64,000 nucleotides of DNA. Origin: Physcomitrium patens. Taxonomy: Eukaryota > Streptophyta > Bryopsida > Funariales > Funariaceae. The DNA lies in NCBI RefSeq assembly GCF_000002425.4, contig NC_037271.1:62001-126000 (forward strand), read 5' to 3'. Under the pieces are notes generated by a model. It ran no database searches. It was not told where the DNA came from and worked only from the letters and a program-made list of their open reading frames with translations. A program made the position numbers and the translations under genes. Shown in pieces: positions 42,459 to 56,499 of this stretch (its first letter is position 1; each line of letters starts with the position of its first letter).

Positions 42459-45400
42459 TCAAAAAGCAACCTCCAAAACTTTGATATAAATTGAGGCCCT
42501 CGATCTGAAATAACATCATCCAATAAACCATGATACTGACATATGTTGTCAAGAAACAATCTTGTTGTTTCTTCACTAGAAGTGATCTATCTCCATGGAA
42601 AAAAATGTGCCATCTTTGTAAATCGATCCACCGCCACATAGATAGCATCAAATGTTACAGAAGGTGGCAAATCTATGATGAAGTCTATAGATACTAATGA
42701 CCACAATCGCTTTGGAATTGGCAGAGATTGTAGGAACTTGTGATTGCTTGTTTCATTTATTCCGAAAGAAACCTCTTAGAATAAATCCATGTAGGGGGAT
42801 TCAAACACTGAGAATGACTAGTGGCTTAAGCGTTCACGTTAGGATCACACAATCAATTACCTCCTGAATGTATCGTCTCTATTTCTAATATCTGAATACA
42901 CAAGGATACTATAATCTCCTCCTTCACCTTATCGATCTCTTTCTTACAGCAATTCAATCATACCAATAACTGCTATTTCTACCAATATATTCACCCTCAT
43001 AATTTCTAACTGTGATATTGTGCCCTCACAGCTTTCAACATACAATTATCTTTATTCCAATCATTAGAATTCTTCACACATAACTGCCATTCACATTACA
43101 ATATTTTACACAAACACAAACTCATTCTCTCAACTGAACTACAATCAGATTTCAGCATTCAATCTTTCTTCTTCCCAAATAATATCAATCACATTTCCAT
43201 TCCATAATTTGCTTCATAATATTTAGAAACTCTCAATCTTCTTATTCAAAGAAAATAACAAACAAAAGAAAAGAGGTAGCACCAAGCTTATCATGGCTCT
43301 CACTATCACAACGATGGCCCTCGGCTGATGACTATCACAGTCTGGCCCTTAATTAATTTCTACAACTCCTATATACTTTCCTTTGATTCTCCAGATTTCA
43401 ACCGTAATTCTATAATTAACCACTTTTAATGACTAAATCACTCATCCGTCTTCTTGAATTTGCTATTATATAGACTATTAATATATTTTACCAATATCTT
43501 TCAAAAACAAATTAATATCTATTCTATAGAGCTCGTAAGGTCGATGCCGAGGATTCTTTGATCTTGAACACATGTCACATGATAGCACAAAGTTCTTCAC
43601 TTCCTTCCACATGTGAAGCCACCAAAAATCTCAAGAAATGAGTTCTATTATTTTGTTGAATCCGAAGTGATGTGCATTTGGAAAGTCATGTCGAGATCAA
43701 AGAATATGAAGTCAAGGTGGTCCTTCCGAAATATATAGTTGACCTTCAAAATATAATAAACCATCTTCAATCTTGAACTTGTCTTTGTGAAGGGGCTATT
43801 TTGCATTCCGGACTAATGAGTCCACAATTGATGCTCCACGGACTTCTTCTAAAAAATCAACATCAATTGGCATAATCATGGAGGTGGTATATAGACAAAA
43901 CCATTCTGGTTGTAGCAAGGTCATACATTGCTAGTCAAATACTGCATCTCTAGCCTTGGGTGCTAGATATGATCTCTTTGATAATGCATCTGATAGTCCT
44001 TGCTGTCTTCCTAGTCGATATGTGATAATGAAGTCAAATCGGGATAGTGACATGTTCCACTGAGCTTGGCAACGATTTAAAATTTGAGCTATTGCAAAAT
44101 ACTCCTAATTCTTGTGATCTGTACATACAATCACCGGGTGTGCAGTACCTTCTAATAAATGATGCCACTCTTAGAAAGAATCAACTATCGCAAGCAACTC
44201 TTCATCATGAATTTCATAGGTGATTTCTGCTACCAAAAACTTCTTTGAGTAGAACGAAACCGAGTGAAGTTTATCATCATTCTCCATCTGTGATAATGCA
44301 GCTCTTAGTGCAAAGTTAGAAGCATCTGTTTCTAAATAGAAAGCTTTTTGTAAAGTACAGATGTACTAACATGGGAGCTGTTGTAAACGCCAACTTCAAA
44401 TCTTAAAAGATCTATTGTGTTTGGATACTCGACTCGAGCTTGTCCTTTGATGTCAATTGCGTTAATGGAGCTGAAATTTTTGAGTAGTTCTTGATGAAAA
44501 TATGATAGAAGTTAACAAACCCAAGAAAACATTGCACATTTTGTACCGTCTTTGATATTGCCCAATCCATTACCGCTTGAACTTTCTTTTGATCCATCAA
44601 TAATCTTTCGTCCAAAATAATATATCCAAGAAATTCCACCTTGGGTTGATGGAATACACATTTCTCTAAGTTGGCATATAACCCTGTATCTCGAAGTTTT
44701 TGTAACACCAATTTCACATGATCCTCATATTCTTCAACATTCTTGAAATAGATCGAAATGTCATTGAAATAACAAACAACAAATTTATCTAAATACTTCA
44801 GGAAAATATCATTCATCAAATGTTGAAATATAGTTGGTGCATTGGTTAATCCGAAAGGCATGACATTATATTCAAAATATCCATACCTCGTCCAGAACGT
44901 TGTCTTCCATTCATCTCCCACCTTTATTCATACAAGATTATAAGCTCTACCAAGATCTATCTTGGTGTATATTTTGGCTTCACTAAGTTGCTCCAAAAGT
45001 CCAGATACAATGGTAATGGATATCAATTCTTTAGAGTGATCTTATTCAAACCTTGATAATCTAGGCACATTTGTAATTAGTAATTTTTTTTTTTCACGAA
45101 GAAGATGGTGCACTTGGTAGAGATTTAGAATGTCAAATGAAGTTCTTCACAAGATTTTCTTTGATGTAATCCTTCAATGCTGAGAGCTCGCCTTATGATA
45201 AATTGTAGATTGGGCCAAATGGTGGTTGCGCTCCCTCTTCAAGATCTATGGCACAATCATACAATTGATACTTTGGTAGCATGTCAACATTCTTCTTTTC
45301 AAAGACATACTTGAATTCTTCATACTGCTCCAGAATAACCAAAGTCAGAATTGCATTTTCTCGAGCCGGCGTTGCAAAGATGACAAGAGGCATACTATGC

Positions 45401-45940
45401 TTGGCTTCCTTCATGAAGGCCCTCGTACCTATGAATAAGGATTTGTTTGCAGACATTGTCTTGGCAGGTTCCACCTTCAAGGAATTTGTTGAAAATGTCA
45501 CTTTTCACAACCTCCATACTGTCAATAGATTATATTTATCGAGGCAAGATAGTCCCAAAATGATTGGACATGAAGGGATCTTGATAATATTAAATACAAT
45601 GCTACTTTTATGATTTTCAAGTTGTACCTTCAATGGTTTAGTTTGGTGAGTAACATCGCCAAAAGATAAAGGTTGCTTGTCTATGACTTCTATATGGACA
45701 GGCTTTCGTTTCTTCACAAGAGAAAACTTGTGATGCTTAGCAAACTCTTCATCTAAAAAATAAGCAGATGCTCTTGAATCTAGTAGAGCATCGACTTGCA
45801 GTCTTTGAATACCAAGGAACAAAAGTACCGTAAAGCAAGGAGAGAGTTGAGCTAAGAGAAAGGAACCTCGATTAATTTGGGATGTTGAGATGTCCAGCCG
45901 CACGGTCCCTATTGTGACTGGGCATTCTTGTTTTCCTGCA
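42459..45940 (-). pseudogene. protease-polymerase-integrase region of chromovirus D
   Basis: Aligned to B in order. Protease 45505-45903 (DALLDSRASAYFLDEEF: catalytic Gly replaced by Arg). Protease-polymerase linker 45193-45501. Reverse transcriptase 44412-45190, with MPFGLTNAPTIFQHLMN and the catalytic box as CYFNDISIYF (Leu to Phe and first Asp to Asn). RNase H about 43800-44400 with many stops; integrase N-terminus 43530-43790; core 42459-42735. A 0.8-kb insertion (42741-43529) splits the integrase. Dead copy. Confidence 0.85.
42741..43529. mobile_element. 0.8-kb non-coding insertion in the integrase of D
   Basis: The alignment of D to B breaks at AACTTG (42735-42740) and resumes at AGCTCG (43530-43535). 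These hexamers differ by two transitions and are a likely target duplication. The insert has no frame, is C/T-rich in the middle, and resembles 4360-5040 in part. A solo LTR or short non-autonomous element is the likely identity. Confidence 0.6.
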
Positions 45941-45943
45941 CGC

Positions 45944-47019
45944 TATCATATTACGTGCTTTCTTGCTCGAGATCGCATTGGACATTTGGCTATAGGAGAT
46001 AGTATGGTGATTCATTAGTATTCAAGCAGTCTATCAGTTTTTGACTGTTCAAATATAATAGATCACAAGAATATACTGTAAATCCATACTGATGTCCTTT
46101 GACCGCTCGCCAAAATCCCTCTTGTCCCAACCGGTAGGTCTCCAGATATTACAAAAAATTCCAAACAATTCAATCTGCTAACTTCTGATACCACTTTTTA
46201 TTAATGATCTTGTATCCACTATCTGTCTTATTAGATTAACCCAAATTTTTGCATTCACTTGGCAAACTCAATCTTCTAGAGACCCTTTAGAATTTCAATC
46301 ATTGATGTTACTTTGATTTCACAAAATAGTCAAGAGTAATCACTCACACTTCATTGCAAAAATCCAATTTTCGAGTACAACCATTGACTTTCAATATCGA
46401 TCGCCAGAAGTCTTTTTAAACCCTACGAAAAAATCCCAATCTTATCCCTTACATAACCTTTCCTAATCCCTCTCTCTAATTTTCTTCTCAAAAATCCTAA
46501 TCTCTGAATTTCTCCTAGAATCCTCCCATTCTTTTGTTCTGGATCCGGAATTGGCTCTGCCATCAGAGCTTTCTCTTCAATTTTTGCCTTTAAGAGGTTC
46601 TTTTTATAAAAACAATGTTCCCTAAAATGGTATAAAGAATAAAAAAGCCTAAGATGGAATCAAAACCCTTGTAATCGAGACCGCATTGGGTTGCCCGACC
46701 AAGTGAGATCTCATATTGGATAAGAGGCCCGTAACAAGATCTAGATATCTTCATAATTGGATCATATTGGTCCTTCACATCAGGCTCGCTCAATCATTGA
46801 ATTAGTCTTTTCTATTTTGTTGACTTCTATTATTGGAATCAAACAGAGTATTTTGTTACTAGTAAGTATGCCCCGACTGACTGTGATCGAGTGCGTGAAA
46901 CTGGCCCCTGAATATTGGCACTAGAATTGGCTGCTGCTTCTAATATCCAAGGTGACTAAATATTAGTAAAATCATTATTTATTTATATTTTTACCATGTA
47001 GTCATGTTACAATACGACA
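45944..47019 (-). repeat. 3' LTR of element C
   Basis: Begins TATCATATTACGTGC (A: TGTCGTATTACGTGC) and ends ATACGACA. Followed inward by the minus-strand polypurine tract ...GACGAGGTGGA. Confidence 0.85.
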
Positions 47020-47039
47020 TCCACCTCGTCTGAACTTGT

Positions 47040-48560
47040 GCATCAATCATTATGCACCAATAACATAGTTACCATTTGATTTATAATATATTCTCTAAAT
47101 CTTCGTCTAATTTGTCTTCATCACCTTTGTTATCTGAGTCACTTTCATCTTCTTGCTGAAGAATATCTATGTCTTCATTAAGGTCTTTTGTGTTTATCTC
47201 CATATATCTTCGTTTAAATACTTTTGCTCGCTTCTTTGTAATTAGTATTTTCAACCTTGTGCCATCTAACTCCCATAATGAGTAAGTCGTATTATCATGA
47301 ACAGTTGTTACATCATACGGTCCAAAACAATATTTTAAAAACTTCTACAAAGTACTATGTTGGTTATCCAAACTACTAGCATAAACAAGTACCCAATCAC
47401 CTTCTTCGATTGCTTTAGATCTCAATCAATTTTGCTTATCAAATCGTGCCTTGTTTTGTAACCTTGTTCTTTTTAATCTTTCCAATGCTATCTGTACATC
47501 TTCCGATCTTTGTTGTAATTACCAAATCCTAATACCGAGAAGTTCTTCTCTTCTTAACCCATCTTTCCATGGTAGCACACTCCAAGTAAGTACCTTTTCT
47601 TCAATTGGCATAATTAGTTTTTGACCTGTCATAAGCTCAATAGGCATATATCCCATTACTGAGGTATGAGTTGTTCGATCAGCCCATAATGCATAAGGTA
47701 GAAGTCAAGGCCATTCTCTCACTCTTCCATTGCAAGCTTAAACTAATGCTTTCAAAATCGCTGGATGATCCCGTTCGCTCTTTACATTTCCTTCCATATT
47801 ATAAGCAGTAGTTAGCGATAGTTTAATCCAACATCTTTCAAAGAATTCACGAGCTTCTTATGCATTTAATTCTCCATGATCTGTAGTGATTTTTCTCACA
47901 AATCCGTAGCAACAAATAACATCTTCAAGCAAAAACCTACAAATTTCCTTTGTAGATTTTATTTTCAATGCTCTTCCTTCTACTTCACTTGATAAGTCTT
48001 CATGAGCTAAGACCAAATATCTCATCTGCCATAACCCGATTGGCATATTTATCAAATCAATAATCCATTTAAAATGAATAGCCAAAGGATACGTAGAATG
48101 AAGACTATCTCGATGTCGTATATTAAAATACATTTGACAAATTTCACACGATTCTACAAATAAGAGCACATCTCGATACATATTCCTCCACCAATATTGT
48201 TCCTTGAGTTTAGCAAAAGTAGCCCAAATTCCTCTATGATCTGCCTATAAACTATCATGAAATTTTTTTATTAATTTTAATTTCTCTTCTTTATTTCCTA
48301 TCACTCGTTGTGGCATCCCAATTCGTTTTTTTGGTCTCTTCCATAAAAATCCTTCTTGAAGCAAAAATCGATATACTTTCTTTCTTACTTGTTTGAATTT
48401 TTTCGTAGACCAATTTTTTCGCTTAATCAAGGTACTCAAGTAATGACTAATATCCAGTAGTTCTGCTTCATAAGATTCTTTAAGAAATAGCTTGTCTGCC
48501 CTGTTAAGATTTGACACCGAATAGAATTTCAATCCAAAGTCATCAATGTCTTCAACCATT
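47040..48560 (-). pseudogene. integrase region of element C
   Basis: Segments 48245-48559 and 47858-48181 align with the A integrase (FYSVSNLNRADKLFLKESY; MYRDVLLFVESCEICQ; ITTDHGELNA, where A has TADRGE). The C-terminal part to 47040 is full of stops. Confidence 0.8.
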
Positions 48561-50545
48561 TTGTCTTCATTTTGTATCTTGCTTGAGATAGCATGTCTGC
48601 TACTAAATTGTCCTTTCCAGCAACATGCTTAAATTCTAGATTTAATGACTTAATATAAGCAATCCATCTCAATATTGTAATATCTCGCGTCGAACAGTTA
48701 GTAATCATTTCAAGTAATGGGAAGTAATCTATTTCAATTACTACTACTGCCCTAATCAAATAATCTTTTTCAGCTTTCATAGTCAAAAGAACCTCCCAAA
48801 GTTCTCTTTTGACTTGTGAATATGCACGTTGACAAATACTTAAAACTTTAGCCCCAAATCGAATTGCAAATCTATTCCCACATAAATCATCTTGACCCAC
48901 AGTCCACCCAACGGCAATTAGACTAGTCTCCACAGTAAGAATCACTAATCTATTGCACTTATAATCAACCTTTCTTAGCACGGGAGGTGATATCAATAAT
49001 TTCTTCAATCTTTGCATTGCTTGAATATGCTTTTCTTCCCATTTAAATCGAAACTGTTTGCATAACAGTTCATACAATGGATCCGCTATGTGAGCATAAT
49101 GTGGAATCCATATACGGTAAAATATACAAGCCCCTAAAAACCTACGTATTTTTGTTAAAGAGTCGCAATCCTCTTTCATCCTTCCAATTGCATCAACTTT
49201 AGTCGGATCTGGTTTTCTTCCATAAGATCCACATAAATGTCCAACAATTACAACCTCTTGTATTCCAAATACAAATTTCATACCCGATAATGTAAGATAA
49301 ACTTTTCCAAGCCGAGTTAAAATCTTTTCACAATCTTGTATATGATCAACAATATATTTGCGACACCTCTTCTTATCTAAAGTTTCATTCTTGTCTTCTT
49401 CTCTGCATCCTTTTATAGGAACATCATCTAAAACAGACATAGTCTTCTCCGGAACAAAATCTCTCAATACCTTATTTATCCCATTCATCATATGCGCAAC
49501 TAAGTTGGTTGCACCTTGAGGAAGAGTACACATTCTAACCAATCCAAGTAGTGTACTCATCGTTGTCATATCTCTACTTCCTTCTGAAAGTTGAAATTAA
49601 TCATAGCCCAAATATAAATCATCCATTGAATAGATTGCCCTATCTACAAACGCCTCTGTAAATTCATCAACTATAGGTTCAATTCCTGCATTCTTGATAA
49701 TTATTGCATTTACTGGTTGTATATCTTGAATAAATTGCAATGACCTATTTTTCTTAGGTACTGTAAACCATCGACTAGAATATGGTGCAAAAGAGGGCTC
49801 CAATATTTTCACTCTCATCTTTTCTTTAAATAATTCCAACAATTTAGATAAATATGCCCTCGGCACTGGAATTGATCTTAAGTTTCAAGGCACATGAGGC
49901 ATTGTAAAGATAACCATAGGTGCTATAATATTTGGATCCACACACCCAATTTCATAAGATTCAAAGGCAAATATTTTACTTTTTTTTGCCAACATCTCTT
50001 TGAAGCAAGTAATTTCCTCTGCCAATAAAGAACCATCAAAACCAATCTTCAATTCTTCAAAAGTCTCTTTAGTAAACTGATGTCCAATACTTGCTGGATC
50101 TCCTAAACTTGCTTCTTTTGATGCTTCTCCTATTTATTCTTTAGAATCTTTTGATAAGGATTCAGCAACAGGCTTTATCTTTTTATCTATTATTTTATAT
50201 TTTGTCTCTAAAGTGACTTCTGATGCTTGAAAAGATTCAAGTATGGTATAAACCTCCCTTGAATGAATTCCAACAATCTTATCATTATCTTCTAATCCAA
50301 TAGATGCAATTAATTCCAAAGAAGCTTTCAATCTATTTTTTTTCATAAATATCCAAAATCCTTTCATCATCTTTTACTATTCCAAACTTACATAATTCTC
50401 TATCAATATTATATAACTTTTTTCTTTCTTTTCTTTTAAAATCATCAATTCTTTTATATATAATATTTCTATTATCAAATATATCAACAAAACTCACATC
50501 AAAGGTACTTACATTTGACGAGAGTACCTCTTTTTTTGTACCTCC
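48529..50545 (-). pseudogene. reverse transcriptase/RNase H region of element C
   Basis: A 346-codon open piece (48529-49569) carries GLVRMCTLPQGATNLVAHMM, LDDVPIKG and the RNase H part. It continues past the position of the A nonsense codon with CQRAYSQVKRELW, showing the ancestral sense codon. 49597-49866 and 50134-50370 hold the N-terminal parts. The C-terminal end runs in a different frame after 48540. Confidence 0.85.
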
Positions 50546-50555
50546 ATAATTTCGC

Positions 50556-52850
50556 TTTATAATGGTACTTTTCTAAAATCCTTAAATTCTTCAACAATCC
50601 TTGGCAATGGTTTTTTTCTCAACCTGTCCTGATTTCGTCCATGATTAAGAGACACTGTTAGAAATTATATAATTTTCCTCCCATCTTCACTATGTACTCT
50701 TGTATAAATAGAACCATCGTCAAATACTTTTGTTTCTATTTGTGTTGCAATAATATAAGGTTGTCCTAAAATCAATGGATAAGATATTTTATCTTGAACA
50801 AAGAAATGCTGCTCTGTTACAACATCTCGAATCCAAATTCTGACATCTGAACAAGCTCCATATAATTCATCCCATGTGTTACTAGCTGCTTATATTGCCT
50901 ATCCATGTTCCATATCAATTGGCCATTTTCGCTTCTTATAAAGATACTTAGACATAAGATTCATTTCAGAACCATGGTGAACTAAAGCAACAATCGATTC
51001 TTCTATATCTCCTACTTTCACCAATACTTCAATAGTTGTTCTTGTCCAATGCTTTCGAGTATAATGGCTTGGAGCTTCTATGTCCTTATCACTATAATCT
51101 TCAAACCGTATCTCTTGATTATACCCATTCCTTTCATTTTTTGACTTCATGTAGCTCTTATCAACCTCTTCTTCTTCCTTATATAATTTCACATCAATAG
51201 CATGATTCATTCCAGCTTCGTTTATCAATTACCTCTTTCACTTAATGCTATCAATGATAACATCATGAAACTTCTTCTTCACAATTTGCAAAATTTTTTT
51301 CAATGTGAATTCTATCTTAGTATTTAATATACATTAATTCAATACTTTTTTTAAATCTATTGTCACTTCAATATCAAAGTAGCTTATAGGCAATTGATCT
51401 ACCTTTATCTTTTGTCTCCTTTGTTCTTTTTTCCAATGATATTGAAGTATCTTTTATAGATAATTTTTGTGAAATTGCCTCATGAGCCTTCTCTCTTCAC
51501 GTTTGCCTTTTAGAAGAATTTCCTTCTCTTGTATCATCAAAATTTTCTTGTCTCTTTTCTTCCATCAAGGCTTCATGTTGGCTCTTAGCAATATATGCAT
51601 GTACTAAAAGAGACTCAATAGGATTTGCTCAACGTATTGCACCTCGTATTATAGCCACAGTCCTCAATAACACTTTTTGAGGTAACTTTCCTTCTTGTAT
51701 TGTAGAAATGGTTGAAGTCCAAAACTCACTAATTTCCATACTTCTTCCAATTTCATCATCTACTCTAGCACCATAACTTGCACTTTCTCGTGCTACTACT
51801 TCATACTCTTTTAAGTAGTCTTGAACCAATACTCTCATACCTCCTTTGCCAAAATTGGTTTCAAGAAGGTCCTCCATATCTTTTAATGCTATCTTGTCAT
51901 CTTTTCAGCAAATAATTCCTTGCCATATCATATTATTAAATTTTTTGCAATCCTTCCTAATGTGTGAAGCGTCATCACACCAAATGCATCTTTGTACATA
52001 TCCTTGTTTCGAAACATTCTTCAAATTCTTGGCAGAAGTATTCTCTTTAAGTCTTGCCAATTTGTTTTGAAGATCTCACATTCCAAGTATTATTTCTTCT
52101 ATTCCCATATCTACTTTTTTTTGATGAAGATGTCGACGGTTGAACAGTAGGCATTATTGGTGGTATTGTTTGTACTGGAATTTTCGGTACTTGTATTGTT
52201 TTTGGAATATTGCTCCTATTCTTCTTCTTTTCTCTTTTTGCAAGCAAACTCATTGTATCTTCAACGTTCTTTCACTTTTTTGTCAATCCTTCATCTTCTT
52301 CTTTGTCTTCAAGAAGCAACTCCAATTTCCCTTGTAATTCTCCATCAACAGCTTGAAGAAATAGTTCAACTTTGTTCGGCTCTAAAGTCAATTTTTCTAT
52401 CCTTGATAATTGAGAGTATTGCCTCTCAAATTCCCTTAGTAGCTTTTTTGCTTGTAAATTCTTATTAGGCTACTCAATCCATTCGAGAAATAATTTTTTA
52501 ATAACACGATCAACATCCTCCAAGAAATATTTGACTTTCAATGCACGCAAAAAAATCTCCCATGAATTCCCATAACGATCCATAATTGATGTAACATGTC
52601 CTCTTATCTCCGGTATCATATCAAGTTCAAACAATTCAACCATTTTATCCTCAGAAATTCGATTTAATTCCATTTCTTGAACATAACATCTTAAATACCT
52701 TGAAATATCCCTTCCATCAAATTGATCAATTTTATTGACCACTGCTTGCAATGCCTTGGTTGTCAAAGCTTCTTTGTGATTATTGCTTTGCTCTGGTTGC
52801 ATAGATAATGATAAGGCTTGAAACATACTAGCAATAGATGGATCCATGTA
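50556..52850 (-). pseudogene. gag-protease region of element C
   Basis: The capsid start MDPSIASMFQALSLSMQ is at 52847. Pieces at 52470-52847, 52047-52253, 51629-51877 and 50899-51228 follow A in order; the last contains ALVHHGSEMNLMS, where A has ALVDHGSE, so the protease Asp is lost. The frame ends with TAA 50556-50558 at exactly the position of the A stop. Confidence 0.8.
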
Positions 52851-52985
52851 TACACCTTGTCCTTTAGAAGAAAATCCACCAGAAGCTCCTTCAAGATTTT
52901 TAATCTCGTTCTCTATGAAATAAAATGAAAGTAAACAAATTCCAATACCTCCTACATCAAGCTTTCACGTCGAGTTCACCACTTA

Positions 52986-54055
52986 TGTCGTATTATGTGC
53001 TTTCTTGTTCAAGAATGCACCGGGCATCTGACTCTAGGAGATAGTATGGAGATTTGCTAATATTCAACTAGTCTATCGGTGTTTGACTGTTCAAATATAA
53101 TAGATCACAAGAATATATTATAAATTCATACTGATGTCCTTTGATTGCTTACCAAAATCCCTCTTGTTCTAGCCGATAGGTCTCCAGATATTACGAAAAA
53201 TCTCAAACAACCCAATCTGCTAACTTATGATACTACTTTGTACTAACGATCTTGTATCTACTATCTATCTTATTAGATTAATCCAAATTTTTGCATTCAC
53301 TTAGCAAACTCAATCTTCTAGACACCCTTTAGAATTTCAATCATAGATGTTACTTTGATTTTATAAAATAGTCAAGAATAATCACTCACACTTCATTGCA
53401 AAAATCCAATTCTCGAATACAACCATTGACTTTTGACATCGATCACCAGAAGTCTTTTCAAACTCTATAAAAAATCCTAGTCTTATTCCTTACATAACCT
53501 TTCTAACCCTCTCTCTTTGATTTTCTCCCCAAAAATTCCTAATCTCTGAATGCTTCCCCCCCCATTCTTCCATTCTGGATCTAGAATTGGCTCCACTGCC
53601 AGAGCTTTTTCTTCAATTTTTGCCTTTAAGAGGTTTTTTTTATAAAAACATCGTTCCCTGAAATGGCACAAAGAATGAAGCAGCCTGAGATGGAATCAAA
53701 ATCCTCGTTATCGGGACTGCATTGGGTTGCCCAACCAAGTCAGATCTCATATTAGATAAGAGGCCTGTAATAAGATCTGGATGTCTCTGTAATTGGATCA
53801 AATTGGTCCTTTGCATCAGGCTCGTCCAATCATTGAATTAGTCCTTTCTATTCTCTTGATTTCTATTATTGGAATTAAATGGAGTATTTCATTACTAGTA
53901 AGTATGTCCTGACTGACTACGATAGGGTGTCTGAAACTAGTCCCTGAATATTGGTACTGAAATTGGCCGCTGCTTTTAACATCCAATGTGACTAAATATT
54001 AGTAAAATCTTTATTTATTTATTTTTTTACCATGTAGTCGTGTTACAACATGACA
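52986..54055 (-). repeat. 5' LTR of element C
   Basis: Begins TGTCGTATTATGTGC, ends CAACATGACA. The primer site inside it (TGGTGAACTCGACGTGA on the minus strand) matches that of A with one change. Confidence 0.88.
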
Positions 54056-54060
54056 ACGCA

Positions 54061-55859
54061 AGGATTTATGGTATCAGTACTCATATACACAAGACATCCT
54101 TTATATAGTGAATGAAAATTTCCATAATTGATCTGGAAGATTCTAGCTATGATAAAGAGGATCAAGTGCAATCACCATCATAGTTGATGAAGGATCCAAT
54201 GGATATTGAAATGCTTGTTGAGACAAATTCCAATGAGGACGTCACATCAGGTTCCAAGCAGGAGCACATGATGGCAATAGTGCAGGTTGAATTAGTTGCA
54301 TATGTAAAGGCACAAATGACTCTGTTGCTTTTATACGCTAGTATTTTCCAAGAATCATTGGCTACACTAGTGCCTACCATGTTAGGCTTACTTCCAAAAT
54401 ATTTATCAAATACTTTAAATCCTCCAAGGACTAGCCCTAACTTTCACCCTATCCTTTTCACCATATAAATTTAATCATAAGTCTATTTAAAATTTTTTAA
54501 TGGTCTTTGAGGACCTCAACTTCAATTCTCTAACTACTTTGTAATTTGCCTTCACCATAGTCTTGAAAATGTCCTTATTATCTTCAAAGACAAACTTAAT
54601 CCACTTCATTTGCTAATTACTGCTACCAATTCAGAATTCTGTTGAATAATATCCTAATAGGCTATTGATAATAGAAGATAACTTCTAAAAGTTTTTCAAT
54701 AGAAGCTAATAATATAATCATCTTAATTGTGTTAATATTAGTCTATGGCAATTTTATGGTGATTTTCTAATTCCTTTGTCATTTTCATATAGTTAGTAAT
54801 ATCATTAAATGCCAAAGGAAATTAATATCAAATAGTAAATTAAGTCGGAATCTCATGAAAATTTTAGTACCAAAATAAAAATTCAAAACCCTCCTATAAT
54901 AACTTTTTCATAAATTTTGAAGATACCAATTGCCTTCTATGAATTTTGGAAGTAATTACAAAGAAAGAGTTTATCTAGGGAATTGGATAGCATTTGAACT
55001 TTTTTATCTAGATGGGAAAAAAAAACTTTAGAATTGAATTTTCAGCATATTAATTAGTCTAGACTGTAATTCTTTGAATTTTATGAATTGCATGGAAGTT
55101 TTAGTGAATTTTTAAGGATCTTAGTACTAATTCTACAAAAGAATGAAAATTAGGAAAAAATCATTAGAGGGCAATTAGAATGGAGAAAAAATTAATATTA
55201 GACAAGGAATAATGGTTTTAAGCTAAATCTTTAAATCTTGGATTTAGGAAATTAAGTTTTAATCTTTTCATTAAAATTAGATAGAATTATTAAGAGAAAT
55301 TCAAAAAAATACGATTCTAGAGGGATTTTTTTTTGGATCTCAATTTTTTTTCTTGTGTTTAAAACATGTCAAAACCTTAGAACCTATTTTTTTATCTTTT
55401 AATCTTTTAATCAATTTTTTTCTTGTTAATTAAATCAAAATAATGGTAGGAAAAGTCTAATCTCTATTTTGGTTTTTTTGGCATTTTCAATGGATTTGGA
55501 AAGGTGAAATTATTTTAGAAATCAATTTTTAGTGATGTCTATTGATAAAGTTGAATATGGATGAAATTATATAGAATTTAGAATTTTTATTGCCATAGAT
55601 TTTCTTTTATCAATTGAGAAGAATGTGATCTATGATTTTCAAGATTTTTGATAACTTCTAACTACTAATGTGGTATTTTTAAGTAGTTAATGACCTTAAG
55701 TTGCCATTAATCTATGCTTAGATTAAGATACATGGTTTAGCACATCTTTGAATAAATTAACATTAATATTGGTGAATTTTGGATTAAAAATAAATAAATG
55801 AGCTAAATAGGCCATTGGTGCTATTGGTTGTGCTCACAAAGTCCAATTTTAGAGCTAAA
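54061..55859. other. AT-rich sequence, no gene seen
   Basis: A short open stretch at 54184-54468 has no recognisable features. 54480-55850 is plain AT-rich DNA with oligo-T runs. It is not part of D or C. Confidence 0.45.
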
Positions 55860-56440
55860 AGGTCTTTGAATGGGACGTCCAAGTTATTACCCGTATCTCT
55901 TCCAATAAAAAGAGTCCTATAATTTCATGATACCCTCCATTAAAATACAATCATCACTGATAGCATCCAAGTAGTTGGCAAAAATAGTAAAAGACTTAGA
56001 AATTTCTTTAGCAAGAAAAAGGATATATTTGAAATACCAATACAAGGTACGTTCTATGGCAAACTTGAAATCAACTTGCTTATCAAAGGTATTGTTCTTG
56101 TAAATGCCTTTGTCCACTTTGAACTTGCAAAAGAATGCATTATCTCAAAGTTAAATTTTCATATGCTCAATGTACTCAAAGATGGTTGAAATAGGATCTT
56201 TTTCATTTGGATGGTAGTCAATAGTAACTACCATGTTTGCAACGGCATTATTAAATTTCCCTAGATTTAAGAAACTATATGAGGATAAGAAGATTCATCA
56301 AATTGCCTTATAGCATGAATTTGACCAACTAAATCAGTAGAAAGCTAATGTGTCTCAACTTTGCAATCAAGAGCAGAGGGATAAGTAGGTATTGTGAAGT
56401 CAACTTGACATTGCAATGGCAGCACATTAATTAGACATTA
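55860..56440 (-). pseudogene. decayed protein-coding relic, family not recognised
   Basis: The minus strand reads protein-like sequence over about 190 codons in one frame with small shifts: VDFTIPTYPSALDCKVETH, VTIDYHPNEKDPISTIFEYI, then an open part 55917-56117 (MDKGIYKNNTFDKQVDFKFA). Stops are mainly TAG and TAA at likely Gln positions. No domain is recognised. Confidence 0.4.
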
Positions 56441-56499
56441 AAATCTCAAAAAGAATCTACCTATTATTGATTTATCTAATCTTTTATACCTAAAGACAA

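Larger units (their letters stand above)
45944..54055 (-). mobile_element. gypsy element C (A family, strongly decayed)
   Basis: LTRs 45944-47019 and 52986-54055 are collinear with the A LTRs but shorter (about 1.07 kb). The internal region follows A throughout with many stops. ACGC lies directly outside both ends (45940-45943 and 54056-54059). The left flank is the D gag-pol junction; the right flank does not resume D. Older than A judging by the damage. Confidence 0.88.

Noticed and set aside
54184..54468. 94-codon open frame MMKDPMDIEMLVETNSN...
   Set aside because: No continuation in frame, no recognisable motif and AT-rich context; not enough to call a gene.
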